A DNA stretch of 64,000 nucleotides from assembly GCA_015654635.1 (NCBI GenBank), contig JAATGP010000019.1:35232-99231 (forward strand). The letters run 5' to 3'. This DNA is from Alphaproteobacteria bacterium (GTDB lineage Bacteria; Pseudomonadota; Alphaproteobacteria; Micropepsales; Micropepsaceae). Positions 38,836 through 46,896 of this stretch are shown here, in pieces (position 1 is the stretch's first letter; each line of letters opens with the position of its first letter). A program made the translations under genes and the position numbers. The notes under the pieces were generated by a model. That model did not search any database. It saw only the letters and a list, made by a program, of their open reading frames with translations, and was not told where the DNA came from.

Positions 38836-39492
38836 CTAACCGCTCTTGCGCAAATAGATGTAGAGCGCGCCGTCGCCGCCATGGCGGCGGTGGGCCCAGC
38901 GTTTGTCGGCGATGATGCTGGCCATCGGCGCTTCTTCCAGCCAGCGCGGCACGGAGCGGCGCAAAACACCGCGATAGTTTTCCTTGGCCCGTGTTTTGGG
39001 GTTGTCTGCCTCGAGTGCGCCCTTGCCGGTGACGATCAGCACCAGCCGGTCGCCGCGGCGATGGGCCGTGTGCAGGAAGGTGAGAAGCGCGCCATGGGCC
39101 GCCGCTTCCGTCATGCCATGCAGGTCAAGCTTGGCGCTGGGCTGGATATCGCCTTTTTCCAGGCGCCGCTTGGTATTGCCATCGAGACCAGCGGGATTGG
39201 GTTTGACGGCGCGTGGTTTGGGCAGCGGAAGAGAAACCGTGACCACGGGGCTCGGGGCGCCTTGCCTGCGCATCCCGATGGCTTCCAGAAAGAGATCGAT
39301 TTCCGCCGCTGTGACCCGCCGTTTCCCGGCAGGGACGGCGTCATCCTCGCTTGCTGGCGCTGGTGCCCATTTGCTCGCGGCTTTGCTGTGAGGTTTGGCC
39401 GGGTCAGCGGCAGGTTTTGCTGTCTTCGCCGGCAATCGTCCGGCGATCGCCGCCAGAAACAGCGCGCGTTCCGCCGCTGTGATGCGCCTCAT
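38836..39492 (-). CDS. Smr-domain protein
   Basis: A 218-residue protein with an alanine- and basic-rich N-terminal half and a C-terminal Smr (small MutS-related) domain (about 115-215): KLDLHGMTEAAAHGALLTFL and RLVLIVTGKGA, the DLHG and TGKG hallmarks. Smr domains are nicking or RNA-cleaving nucleases; stand-alone bacterial ones act in mRNA or ribosome rescue contexts in some species. It overlaps mltA by four bases, in the usual timA-mltA-smr order. Confidence 0.9.
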   Translation of the reverse strand: MRRITAAERALFLAAIAGRLPAKTAKPAADPAKPHSKAASKWAPAPASEDDAVPAGKRRVTAAEIDLFLEAIGMRRQGAPSPVVTVSLPLPKPRAVKPNPAGLDGNTKRRLEKGDIQPSAKLDLHGMTEAAAHGALLTFLHTAHRRGDRLVLIVTGKGALEADNPKTRAKENYRGVLRRSVPRWLEEAPMASIIADKRWAHRRHGGDGALYIYLRKSG

Positions 39493-40721
39493 GGCCCACC
39501 TTCGGCCGGCTGTAGACTGCCCAAGCGCTGGGCGACTGCTTTGGGCAGGAGGGCATAGAGGCGGCCCATCTGGTTCATCGTGCCCGCGCTGGCTTCGGCT
39601 TTGGCGCCATAGCCGAAATAGACATCGCCGCGGACCGGGCCGCGAATGGCCCCGCCGATATCCTGCGCCACAAAGAGCCGCCCCAAAGGAAAGGGTCCAG
39701 CGACAAAGAATGGGGTGCCCAGACCATGCAGGCGCGGATCGACGGCAAGACTGGCCAGCGGGGTCAGCGCCACGCCTTCTGCCCCCTTGGCCCCCAGACT
39801 GGCATCACCCACGGGCTGCAGGTCGAAGAACACATAGGAGGCGTCGGCATTCATCACCCCCTCGGCCTCGCCCGGATGGCTTTTGAGCCAAGCGCGGATC
39901 ACCTGCAGCGACATGCCGTCTTTGGGCACGCCTTGGGCGATCAGGGTCTTGCCGATGGCTGTGTAGGGCTGGCCGTTCTGGCTGGCATATGCCACGCGGG
40001 CCTGGCTGCCATTTTCGAAAAGCACCCGCCCTGAACCTTGAATGTGCAGGAAAAATAGCTGGATAGGGTCGTTGGTGTAAAACAGAATAGGGGCGTGGGC
40101 GAGACCTTTGGCCCCAATTTCGGCACGCGAGGCATACGGCACCAGCTTGCCGTCCTCGACGCGGCCAGCGATCTTCTCCCCTGCCAAGGCGGGGCGGAAG
40201 GCGCCGAGATCGACGCTGATCAAATCCTCGGGGCGGCCATAGACGGGGCTCTGGAAGGCCCCATGGCGGGTGTGGCTGCCGGCGATTTGCGGCTCGTAAT
40301 ATCCGGTGAAACGGCCTTGCCCCACCCGTCCGGCACTGACCTCCACCGGAGAGAAGGCGCTTTCGAAAAAGCTGCGGGCCGCGTGCGGCGTGGTTTGCGC
40401 TGCCCTGGTACAGACAGCGCGCCAGTCGCGCGCCTTGCCGGCATAGTTGCCCATCTCGGCATCATTGGGCATTTTGTCCAAGGCCGTACAGGAACGCTGA
40501 AAGGCCGAGAGCGCGGCACTGGGATCGCTGCTGGACCAGCCGGGCAGATCCGCGAAGCGGACCGGCTTCAGCGACAAGGATCCCGCAACAGGATGAAGGT
40601 ACCACCAAGCCCCGGCGGCCAAAACCGCCAAGCCCAAGATCACCACGGCCGGAACAAAAACGCCTTTGCGCCGGGCCACGGGGCTCAGAGCGGTTGGCTT
40701 GAAGTGGCGACGAGCAGCCAA
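39489..40721 (-). CDS. mltA: Membrane-bound lytic murein transglycosylase A
   Basis: Peptidoglycan hydrolase of 410 residues cleaving the MurNAc-GlcNAc bond with anhydro product. An N-terminal membrane anchor (about 24-42) rather than a lipobox is seen. The MltA domain includes GRFTGYYEPQIAGS and FFLHIQGSGRVLF, and the 3D-fold end QDIGGAIRGPVRGDVYFGYG with the catalytic aspartate. It overlaps timA by 37 bases and smr by 4. Confidence 0.92.
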   Translation of the reverse strand: MAARRHFKPTALSPVARRKGVFVPAVVILGLAVLAAGAWWYLHPVAGSLSLKPVRFADLPGWSSSDPSAALSAFQRSCTALDKMPNDAEMGNYAGKARDWRAVCTRAAQTTPHAARSFFESAFSPVEVSAGRVGQGRFTGYYEPQIAGSHTRHGAFQSPVYGRPEDLISVDLGAFRPALAGEKIAGRVEDGKLVPYASRAEIGAKGLAHAPILFYTNDPIQLFFLHIQGSGRVLFENGSQARVAYASQNGQPYTAIGKTLIAQGVPKDGMSLQVIRAWLKSHPGEAEGVMNADASYVFFDLQPVGDASLGAKGAEGVALTPLASLAVDPRLHGLGTPFFVAGPFPLGRLFVAQDIGGAIRGPVRGDVYFGYGAKAEASAGTMNQMGRLYALLPKAVAQRLGSLQPAEGGP

Positions 40722-41362
40722 TTGGGATCGCGCGCCCGGACATCGCGGGTGAAGGTCCAGACATCGGTAATATCCTGAACCGCCTTGGGATCGCCTTCGA
40801 TCACCTTGCCATCCTTGTCGGTAATAAAGGACAGAAGCCGGGCGCCAAAGGCCAGCGTGATCTCGGCGATGGAAATCTTCAGCGTTGCCGCGATAATCTT
40901 CACATCGGAGAAGCCGACCAGGGTGACGTTGGACTTTTCGCCCACCAGCTCGCGCCGCTTCATCACTGCTTCGAAAGCCGCCATCACATCGGGGGCCAAA
41001 AGCGGTGTCAGATTGGCGCGGTCGCCCGCGGCGAAGGCCAGCAGAATGGTCTCATAGGCAGATTTGGCGCCTTTGACGAAATTATCCTTGTCGAAGGAAC
41101 GGTCGGCCAAGCCGATATCGAAGAGGCCACTGGCGACCGGATCGGAAGGGCGGTCAGGCGAGGCGTGGCTGAGCTTGGGGGCGCTGCCCGCGGTATTTTC
41201 GGCTTCGCGCGGCCCCAGCATACCACCCGTGCGCAGATGGAAATTGTCCGTGGGCGGGCGCTCACTGCCCGTGCGCCGGCCCAGCACCGTGTAAAGGCGG
41301 AAGAGAACGACGCCCGCAATCGCGGCAATGATGACAATCGTGAGCAATTGGGAATCGGCCAT
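40685..41362 (-). CDS. Tim44-domain protein (TimA-like)
   Basis: A 225-residue protein with an N-terminal membrane helix (about 5-24) and a C-terminal Tim44-like domain (about 90-222; FVKGAKSAYETILLAFAAGD, VWTFTRDVRARDPNWLLVAT). The alphaproteobacterial TimA is the bacterial cousin of mitochondrial Tim44, though bacterial function is not protein import as such. Next to secB (divergent, 175-base gap) and upstream of mltA in the common arrangement. Position against secB is suggestive but does not prove a secretion role. Confidence 0.88.
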   Translation of the reverse strand: MADSQLLTIVIIAAIAGVVLFRLYTVLGRRTGSERPPTDNFHLRTGGMLGPREAENTAGSAPKLSHASPDRPSDPVASGLFDIGLADRSFDKDNFVKGAKSAYETILLAFAAGDRANLTPLLAPDVMAAFEAVMKRRELVGEKSNVTLVGFSDVKIIAATLKISIAEITLAFGARLLSFITDKDGKVIEGDPKAVQDITDVWTFTRDVRARDPNWLLVATSSQPL

Positions 41363-41537
41363 GTTTCGCTCCGCGGCATCGTGGCGCGCGCGTTATCGCG
41401 AGCCTAGCGCCCCAACCTTGGTGGGTCCAGCCTATAGGCCGTTAAAGTGGCAAAAGTGCGGAAAGCGGCCAAAAGCTTGTCAGCACCGCGCGTTCCGTGC
41501 TAGCGCCGCACCCCGCGACGATTTTCAAAGGTTACCC

Positions 41538-42023
41538 ATGGCCGACGAACTCCCCCCGGAAAGCAGCCAGAACGGTCTCGACACGGATGCGCCCCGTGTC
41601 CAGGTTATCGGCCAATATATCAAGGACCTCTCCTTCGAGAATCCCGGTGTGATGGGTGGCCAGAACGCCCGCCCGCAGATCGAACTCAATGTCGATTTGC
41701 AGGCCCGCCAGGTTGAACGCGAGCATTTCGAAGTCGAGCTTAAGCTGCGCGTCAACGCCAAGAGCGAGGACCGCCCGTTGTTCCTGCTCGAACTCGTGTA
41801 TGGCGGCCTCTTCCAGCTGCACAACATTCCCGACGAAGTGCGCCAACAGGTGCTTCTGATCGAAGCGCCGCACATCCTGTTTCCCTTCGCCCGCCGCATC
41901 GTGGCCGACATCGTGCGCGACGGCGGCATGCCGCCCCTCATGATCGAGCCGATCGATTTTTCGGCTCTTTATCGCGCCAAATTGGGCGAGATGAGCCAAG
42001 GCTCCGCCACGCCGCAGGCGTAA
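41538..42023 (+). CDS. secB: Protein-export chaperone SecB
   Basis: Tetrameric chaperone holding preproteins unfolded for SecA. From ATG 41538, 161 residues: QVIGQYIKDLSFENPGV, LLELVYGGLFQLHNIPDE, EAPHILFPFARRIVADIVRD and MPPLMIEPIDFSALYRAKLG are textbook SecB. The frame is open upstream without similarity. Convergent with dnaQ, gap 25 bases. Confidence 0.96.
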   Translation: MADELPPESSQNGLDTDAPRVQVIGQYIKDLSFENPGVMGGQNARPQIELNVDLQARQVEREHFEVELKLRVNAKSEDRPLFLLELVYGGLFQLHNIPDEVRQQVLLIEAPHILFPFARRIVADIVRDGGMPPLMIEPIDFSALYRAKLGEMSQGSATPQA

Positions 42024-42048
42024 GGCTTTCGGAAGACGCCGGTGTGGC

Positions 42049-42753
42049 TTAGATGGCCGCCGGCGTTTCCAATTTTTTCCACAACGCGCCTTCGCCCAGC
42101 TCTTTGGTCACAAAGGCGGCATGGGCAGCCAGTTCCGCGGCGGTAATCCGCACCGGCAAAGGCTCGGGACGCTGGCGCACCGCCACGGCGTTTTCGGCGT
42201 GCATTTCGGTAACGCCGGTCGGCGCCAGGCTGAACGTCTTCTGCCGCCCGCCCAAGAGTTCCAAATAAACTTGCGCCAGCAGCTCGGCATCGATCAAGGC
42301 GCCATGCTTGGTGCGGTCCGACAGGTCAACGGCGAAGCGCTTGCACAATTCGTCGAGCGAATAGCGCGCGCCAGGAAATTTCACCTTGGCCATGACGATG
42401 GTGTCGATGGCGCGCTCGAAGGGCAACAATTCCGCGCCCATCCGTCCCAGCTCCGCATTGAGGAATTTCATGTCGAAGCCGGCATTGTGGATCACCAGCG
42501 GCGCATCGCCGATGAATTCCAGAAACTCCGCCGCAACATCGGCGAAAAGCGGTTTGTCGGAGAGAAAACCAATCGACAGGCCATGCACCTTTTCGGCGTC
42601 GGCGGGCATATCGCGCTCGGGATTGAGATAGCAGTGATAGCTTTTGCCGCTGGGCACATGATCGACAAGCTCGATGCAGCCGATTTCCACGATGCGATCG
42701 CCATTGCTGGGATCGAAACCCGTGGTTTCGGTATCGAGCACAATTTCACGCAT
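42049..42753 (-). CDS. dnaQ: DNA polymerase III epsilon subunit (proofreading exonuclease)
   Basis: 3'-5' exonuclease of the replicase. From ATG 42753, 234 residues with DEDDh motifs: [12 protein letters not shown] (Exo I), [16 protein letters not shown] (Exo II) and [19 protein letters not shown] (Exo III with catalytic His). The C-terminal region carries the alpha-subunit-binding tail. It overlaps coaE by eight bases. A consensus-type DnaA box TTTTCCACA lies in its 3' end at 42075-42083. Confidence 0.95.
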   Translation of the reverse strand: MREIVLDTETTGFDPSNGDRIVEIGCIELVDHVPSGKSYHCYLNPERDMPADAEKVHGLSIGFLSDKPLFADVAAEFLEFIGDAPLVIHNAGFDMKFLNAELGRMGAELLPFERAIDTIVMAKVKFPGARYSLDELCKRFAVDLSDRTKHGALIDAELLAQVYLELLGGRQKTFSLAPTGVTEMHAENAVAVRQRPEPLPVRITAAELAAHAAFVTKELGEGALWKKLETPAAI

Positions 42754-43369
42754 GAATTCTATCCTGCAACGCCGCTGCGATCTTAAGGACCTGGGCACGG
42801 GCATGGTCGATGCCCTGGCCGGTGTCCACAACATAATCCGCCAGCAGGCATTTTTCCGCATCCGGCATCTGGCGAGCGAGAATTTGCTCGAATTTCGCTT
42901 GCGTCATACCAGGGCGGGAAAGGGCGCGGGCGCGCTGAATCTCCTCCGGCGCCGAAGCGACGATCACCACATCCATGCGGGTATCGCCGCCGGTCTCAAA
43001 CAAGAGCGGGATGTCGAAAACGGCAATCGGAGCACCGTTTTTCAAGGCTTCTCCGACAAAGGCGCGCTGGCGCTGTGCTACCAAAGGATGAACGATGGCT
43101 TCCAGCCGGGCAAAGCCGTCCGGGTCCTGCTGCAAAGCCGTCATCAGCGCAGCGCGGTCGATGGCGCCGTCCCGCACCACACCCGGGAAGGCTTCGGCGA
43201 TGGGTTGCACAGCTTCTCCACAAGCCGCGTACAAACTGTGGACGACGGCATCGGAATCGTAAACCGGCATGCCGAGCGCCCCAAACATGCGGGCGGTTTC
43301 GCTTTTGCCCATCCCGATGGATCCGGTCAGGCCCACCAACAGGGGCCTTGCGTTCTCAGCCATGGCCAA
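42746..43369 (-). CDS. coaE: Dephospho-CoA kinase
   Basis: Last enzyme of coenzyme A synthesis. The 207 residues contain the P-loop [30 protein letters not shown], and [20 protein letters not shown] with the family's DIPLLFE. ATG at 43369 or 43363. It overlaps aroE upstream (14 or 8 bases) and dnaQ downstream, inside the maf-aroE-coaE-dnaQ operon typical of the region beside hemE in alphaproteobacteria. Confidence 0.95.
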   Translation of the reverse strand: MAMAENARPLLVGLTGSIGMGKSETARMFGALGMPVYDSDAVVHSLYAACGEAVQPIAEAFPGVVRDGAIDRAALMTALQQDPDGFARLEAIVHPLVAQRQRAFVGEALKNGAPIAVFDIPLLFETGGDTRMDVVIVASAPEEIQRARALSRPGMTQAKFEQILARQMPDAEKCLLADYVVDTGQGIDHARAQVLKIAAALQDRIHA

Positions 43370-44216
43370 GGGCCTTTTCCAGGGTTTGACGCAAGGGGGC
43401 GGTGACCTTCGGCGTGATCCCGTAGAAAGCTTCGAAAGACGGCACCGCTTGATGAATCAGCATCCACAATCCATCCACCGTCTTGAGGCCCCTTGTGCGC
43501 GCCTTAGCCAAAAGCCCGGTTTCGAGCGGATTATAAACCACGTCCAAGACGGCGGCATCGCCCGGCAGCCCGTCTAGCGGCAGATTGAGAGAAGGCATCT
43601 CCTTCATCCCGGCACTGGTGGTGTGGACGATTAACGCCATATCTTTGGCCGCCTCGGCCCAGCCCTCATAACCGCTGGCCAAGAGCTTCGGCGCGACTTT
43701 GCCGCTGAAAGACTTGGCGAGCGCGGCAGCCTTTTGCGGTGTGCGATTGAACAGCCGGATTTCGGCGACGCCGAGTGCGGCCAGGGCAGAGACCGCCGCC
43801 CGCGCGGTTCCGCCCGCGCCCCAGATCGCCACCGTTTTGCCGCGCAAGGCATCAGCCCCCAATTCCTGGGTGAGGGTGGCGGTAAGGCCATAGGCATCGG
43901 TGTTACGGCCTTCCAAAACACCATCGTGTGCCAGCAGCAGATTGACGGCGCCGATCAGCTTGGCGGCTTCGTCATGTTGGGCCGCGAGCGCAAAGGCGGC
44001 TTCTTTATGCGGTACGGTGACGTTGAAGCCGCTGAAACCCGCCAGCAGCAGCCCTTCCACCGCGCGGGCAAAATCCTCGGGCTGGATGGCCAGCGGCAGA
44101 TAGGCTCCATCAACGCCGTATTCGGCCAGCCAATGACCGTGGAGCGCCGGTGAGAGCGACTGGTTGACCGGCCAGCCGATGACACCGGCCAGTGTGGCAG
44201 AACCGCTGAGGGTCAT
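43356..44216 (-). CDS. aroE: Shikimate dehydrogenase
   Basis: NADPH-dependent reduction of 3-dehydroshikimate. From ATG 44216, 286 residues: AGVIGWPVNQSLSPALHGHW, GFNVTVPHKEAAFALA with the catalytic Lys, GRNTDAYGLTATL with the catalytic Asp, and the nucleotide loop AIWGAGGTARAAVSAL with NRTPQKA. ATGA overlap with the maf stop fixes the start, although the frame is open far upstream. Confidence 0.96.
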   Translation of the reverse strand: MTLSGSATLAGVIGWPVNQSLSPALHGHWLAEYGVDGAYLPLAIQPEDFARAVEGLLLAGFSGFNVTVPHKEAAFALAAQHDEAAKLIGAVNLLLAHDGVLEGRNTDAYGLTATLTQELGADALRGKTVAIWGAGGTARAAVSALAALGVAEIRLFNRTPQKAAALAKSFSGKVAPKLLASGYEGWAEAAKDMALIVHTTSAGMKEMPSLNLPLDGLPGDAAVLDVVYNPLETGLLAKARTRGLKTVDGLWMLIHQAVPSFEAFYGITPKVTAPLRQTLEKALGHG

Positions 44217-44809
44217 GACGCCACCACGCTGTGTTCGCGCAAGACGCCGAGGAGGGCAATGAGCGGCAGGCCCAGCACGGTGAAATAATCGCCTGTCACG
44301 GCACTGAAAAGCTGCGCGCCTTTGCCTTCGAGCTGATAGCAGCCGACAGAGCCCAAAAGCTGCGCGCCTTCGCTTTCGAGATAGGCGTCGAGAAAACCGT
44401 CGCTGAAATCGCGCATGGTCAGATGGGCGCGCTCTGCATAGCGCCAAACCTGCTCGCCGTTTTGGGCCAGCACGGCGGCACAGACAAGTTGATGCTCCTT
44501 GCCGCGCAGAAAGGCGAGATTTTCGCGGGCCTTGGCAATGTCGCGCGGCTTGTCGAACAGTCTGGTGCCACAGAGTAAAGTCTGATCGCAGCCGAGCACC
44601 AAAGCTTGTGGAGAAAGTGTGGATACGTTCAGCGCCTTGGCCTCGGCCAGTGCCAAAGCAAATTCCGCGACGGGCAGACCCTGTTGGTGCAATGTGGATT
44701 TTATCGCGCTTTCGTCGACCTCCGCGGGGAGCACAGTGAAAGGCACACCGGACTCGCTGAGAAGCCGGGCCCGCACAGTGCTGCCTGAAGCCAAGACCAG
44801 CGCGGTCAT
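44213..44809 (-). CDS. maf: Maf-family nucleotide pyrophosphatase
   Basis: House-cleaning pyrophosphatase acting on dTTP/UTP or modified NTPs, linked to septum inhibition when overexpressed. The 198 residues show LVLASGSTVRARLLSESG, ALVLGCDQTLLCG with the catalytic Asp, and GKGAQLFSAVTGDYFTVLGL. It differs from the usual SxSPRR start (SGSTVRAR), as in the alphaproteobacterial subgroup. Four-base overlaps at both ends. Two tandem DnaA-like boxes lie within it (44607-44626). Confidence 0.93.
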   Translation of the reverse strand: MTALVLASGSTVRARLLSESGVPFTVLPAEVDESAIKSTLHQQGLPVAEFALALAEAKALNVSTLSPQALVLGCDQTLLCGTRLFDKPRDIAKARENLAFLRGKEHQLVCAAVLAQNGEQVWRYAERAHLTMRDFSDGFLDAYLESEGAQLLGSVGCYQLEGKGAQLFSAVTGDYFTVLGLPLIALLGVLREHSVVAS

Positions 44810-45624
44810 GCCTCTTCGTTCCGCCGTTCATGCAACAGATTCATGATCTGGGCCGCGGTTTCTTCGATCGAGCGCCGTGTCACATCAATGGAGGGCCAAC
44901 CCTCGCGGTCATAGAGCCGGCGGGTGATCATCACTTCCTGGCGGACTTTTTCCAGATCGACGTAATCGGTATCTTCTTCCACCCCCATGGTGACCAGGCG
45001 ATTGCGCCGGATCAGGACCAGCTTTTCGGGTGCCGCCCACAAGCCAACGATCAAAGGCTTGTCGAAGGTGAGGAGTTCCGGCGGCGGTTCCAGCCCCAAG
45101 ACCAAAGGCACATTGGCGGCGCGGACGCCGCGGATGGCGAGATAAACACAGGTGGGTGTCTTAGAGGTACGGCTGGCACCGACCAGGATCACTTCGGCAT
45201 CCTGCAGGCTGAGATTGGAGCCGTCATCATGTTCGATGGTGTAGTTCAGCGCTTCCATGCGCTGGAGGTACTGCTGATCGACCTCGTGCTGGCCGCCGGT
45301 TTTATAGGACTTTGGCACATTGAAGAAGCGCTGCAGCAGGCTGACAGGCCCTTCCATAAGATCGAAGTTGGGAACGCCTAGCAAACTCAGTTGATCGACG
45401 AGTTCGGCGCGGAGCGGCTGATTGACCACGGTGAACAGCACCACCCCGGGATTTTCGCGGATGCGGTCCATGGCGCGCAGCAACTGTCTTTCACTGCGCA
45501 CCAGTGTGTAGGCATGCTCTTGCACGGCAACGCCATCGAACTGCGCCAGCGCCGCTTTGGCGACCGCGTGCAGAGTTTCTCCTGTGGCATCCGAGAGGAG
45601 ATGGACATGAAGCGGTCCACTCAC
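44806..45624 (-). CDS. ppsR: Pyruvate,phosphate dikinase/PEP synthase regulatory protein (DUF299)
   Basis: Bifunctional kinase/pyrophosphorylase that inactivates and reactivates PPDK or PEP synthase by ADP-dependent phosphorylation. The 272 residues have HLLSDATGETLHAVAKAALA, the P-loop VGASRTSKTPT (148-158), and the C-terminal DREGWPSIDVTRRSIEETAA. The start is GTG 45624 with GAGGAG eight bases upstream. This gene is the first on its side of the origin in Caulobacter-type chromosomes, facing hemE. Confidence 0.93.
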   Translation of the reverse strand: MSGPLHVHLLSDATGETLHAVAKAALAQFDGVAVQEHAYTLVRSERQLLRAMDRIRENPGVVLFTVVNQPLRAELVDQLSLLGVPNFDLMEGPVSLLQRFFNVPKSYKTGGQHEVDQQYLQRMEALNYTIEHDDGSNLSLQDAEVILVGASRTSKTPTCVYLAIRGVRAANVPLVLGLEPPPELLTFDKPLIVGLWAAPEKLVLIRRNRLVTMGVEEDTDYVDLEKVRQEVMITRRLYDREGWPSIDVTRRSIEETAAQIMNLLHERRNEEA

Positions 45625-45879
45625 AATTTCGCTCCTCTTTCATCCACCGCTACCGCTGGAATATGGGCATAAGCGGCTGCCTGTTCAAACTGTGCGCCAT
45701 AAGGGCCAGAAAGTCACCGTTCCATACCCGAAAGATGGTTTTAGGACCTTCCAAAACAGAAGTATAAGCCCTTGGATTCGCCTATACTCCGCTTCGTCAA
45801 TCAGGACCATCCCCCAAGTCTTCCACAATTCACAGCCCTTACATCATCTACAGAATCCTTAGATTCTAGGAGTTATGTT
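45625..45879. other. oriC: Candidate chromosomal replication origin (oriC), hemE-ppsR gap
   Basis: The 255-base gap between divergent ppsR and hemE, lower in GC than its flanks. In Caulobacter, rhizobia and Rickettsia the origin lies in the corresponding hemE gap, and the flanking orders maf-aroE-coaE-dnaQ on one side and hemE to parB on the other match. Seen here: three GANTC sites (45775, 45853, 45862) that would be CcrM targets, and weak DnaA-like sequences TCTTCCACA (45819-45827) and CAATTCACA (45826-45834). No consensus DnaA box and no TTAA-N7-TTAA CtrA site is present, so the call rests mainly on synteny. Confidence 0.5.
45868..45872 (+). promoter_or_regulatory. Ribosome-binding site that sets the hemE TTG start
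   Basis: AGGAG seven bases before TTG at 45880. It lies immediately 3' of a small hairpin, AGAATC-ctta-GATTCT (45852-45867), both halves of which contain GANTC. No ATG with a comparable site is available in frame near the conserved N-terminus. Confidence 0.65.
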
Positions 45880-46896
45880 TTGAAGTGTCTCTTCCTGGAT
45901 GTGATCAACGGTGGACGCCCGCCTGGTCCGCCCCCGCTTTGGATGATGCGTCAAGCTGGACGCTATCTGCCGGAGTACCGGGAGGTGCGTGCCAAGGCCG
46001 GATCGTTTTTGGGATTGTGCGGCAATCCGGAGCTGGCGGCGGAAGTCACACTGCAGCCGATCCGGCGCTTTGGTTTTGATGCGGCGATTATCTTTTCGGA
46101 CATCCTGACCATCCCGATCGCGCTCGGCCATACCGTGGTCTTCGATGAGGGTCCCAAACTTGCGCCTCTGGCCTCTGTGGCGGGGCTGGAGCGCGATCCT
46201 GAGAAATGGCGTCCGATCCTGGCTCCCGTTTACGAAGCCTTAAGGATTGCGCGTGAGGGCCTGGATGACGACAAGGCCCTGCTCGGTTTTGCGGGCGCGC
46301 CGTGGACGCTGGCCGTGTATTTGGCCGGCGGCGGCAATGACGAGCAGAAGGCCGCCAGGCTTTGGGCTTACCGCGACCCGGCGGGATTTCAACAGTTGAT
46401 CGCTCTTTTGACCGAAGCGGTGGCGCAGCATCTGATCTGGCAGCTGGATGCAGGCGCCGATGCGGTGCAGCTGTTCGATAGCTGGGCGGGTGGTTTGCCG
46501 CCGGAGTTGTTTGCCCGTTATGTGGTGAAGCCCGGTGCAGCGATTGTGGAAAAGATTCGCCGGGTGAAGCCGGATGCCAAAATCATTGGTTTTCCGCGCG
46601 GTGCTACGATGGCTGGGCTTGAGAGCTATGCCGGGACCACGGGTGTGGACGCGCTCTCACTCGATCCATCCACCGACATGACATGGGCTGTGCAGAAATT
46701 GGGGGTAGTGCTGCAAGGCAATCTCGATCCCTTGGCACTGGTGGCTGGCGGCGAGGCCTTGCGCACAGCGGTCGCCGAAATCCTTTCCGCTACCCAGGGA
46801 AAACCCTTTGTCTTCAATCTCGGTCACGGCATTTTACCCCCAACCCCCATCGAGCATGTGCATGAATTGGTGAAACTGGTGCGGGGTACAGTGTGA
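45880..46896 (+). CDS. hemE: Uroporphyrinogen decarboxylase
   Basis: Decarboxylates uroporphyrinogen III to coproporphyrinogen III in heme synthesis. From TTG 45880 it has 338 residues; the hallmark PLWMMRQAGRYLPEYREVRA begins near residue 20 as expected. LLGFAGAPWTLAVYLAGGG, QLFDSWAGGLPPELF and FNLGHGILPPTPIEHV complete the family pattern. The frame is open to 45772, but that part lies in the candidate origin and has no similarity. The stop overlaps hemH (GTGA). Confidence 0.93.
   Translation: MKCLFLDVINGGRPPGPPPLWMMRQAGRYLPEYREVRAKAGSFLGLCGNPELAAEVTLQPIRRFGFDAAIIFSDILTIPIALGHTVVFDEGPKLAPLASVAGLERDPEKWRPILAPVYEALRIAREGLDDDKALLGFAGAPWTLAVYLAGGGNDEQKAARLWAYRDPAGFQQLIALLTEAVAQHLIWQLDAGADAVQLFDSWAGGLPPELFARYVVKPGAAIVEKIRRVKPDAKIIGFPRGATMAGLESYAGTTGVDALSLDPSTDMTWAVQKLGVVLQGNLDPLALVAGGEALRTAVAEILSATQGKPFVFNLGHGILPPTPIEHVHELVKLVRGTV

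Noticed and set aside
45625..45879. CtrA binding sites (TTAA-N7-TTAA) in the candidate origin
   Set aside because: No matching pair found on either strand.
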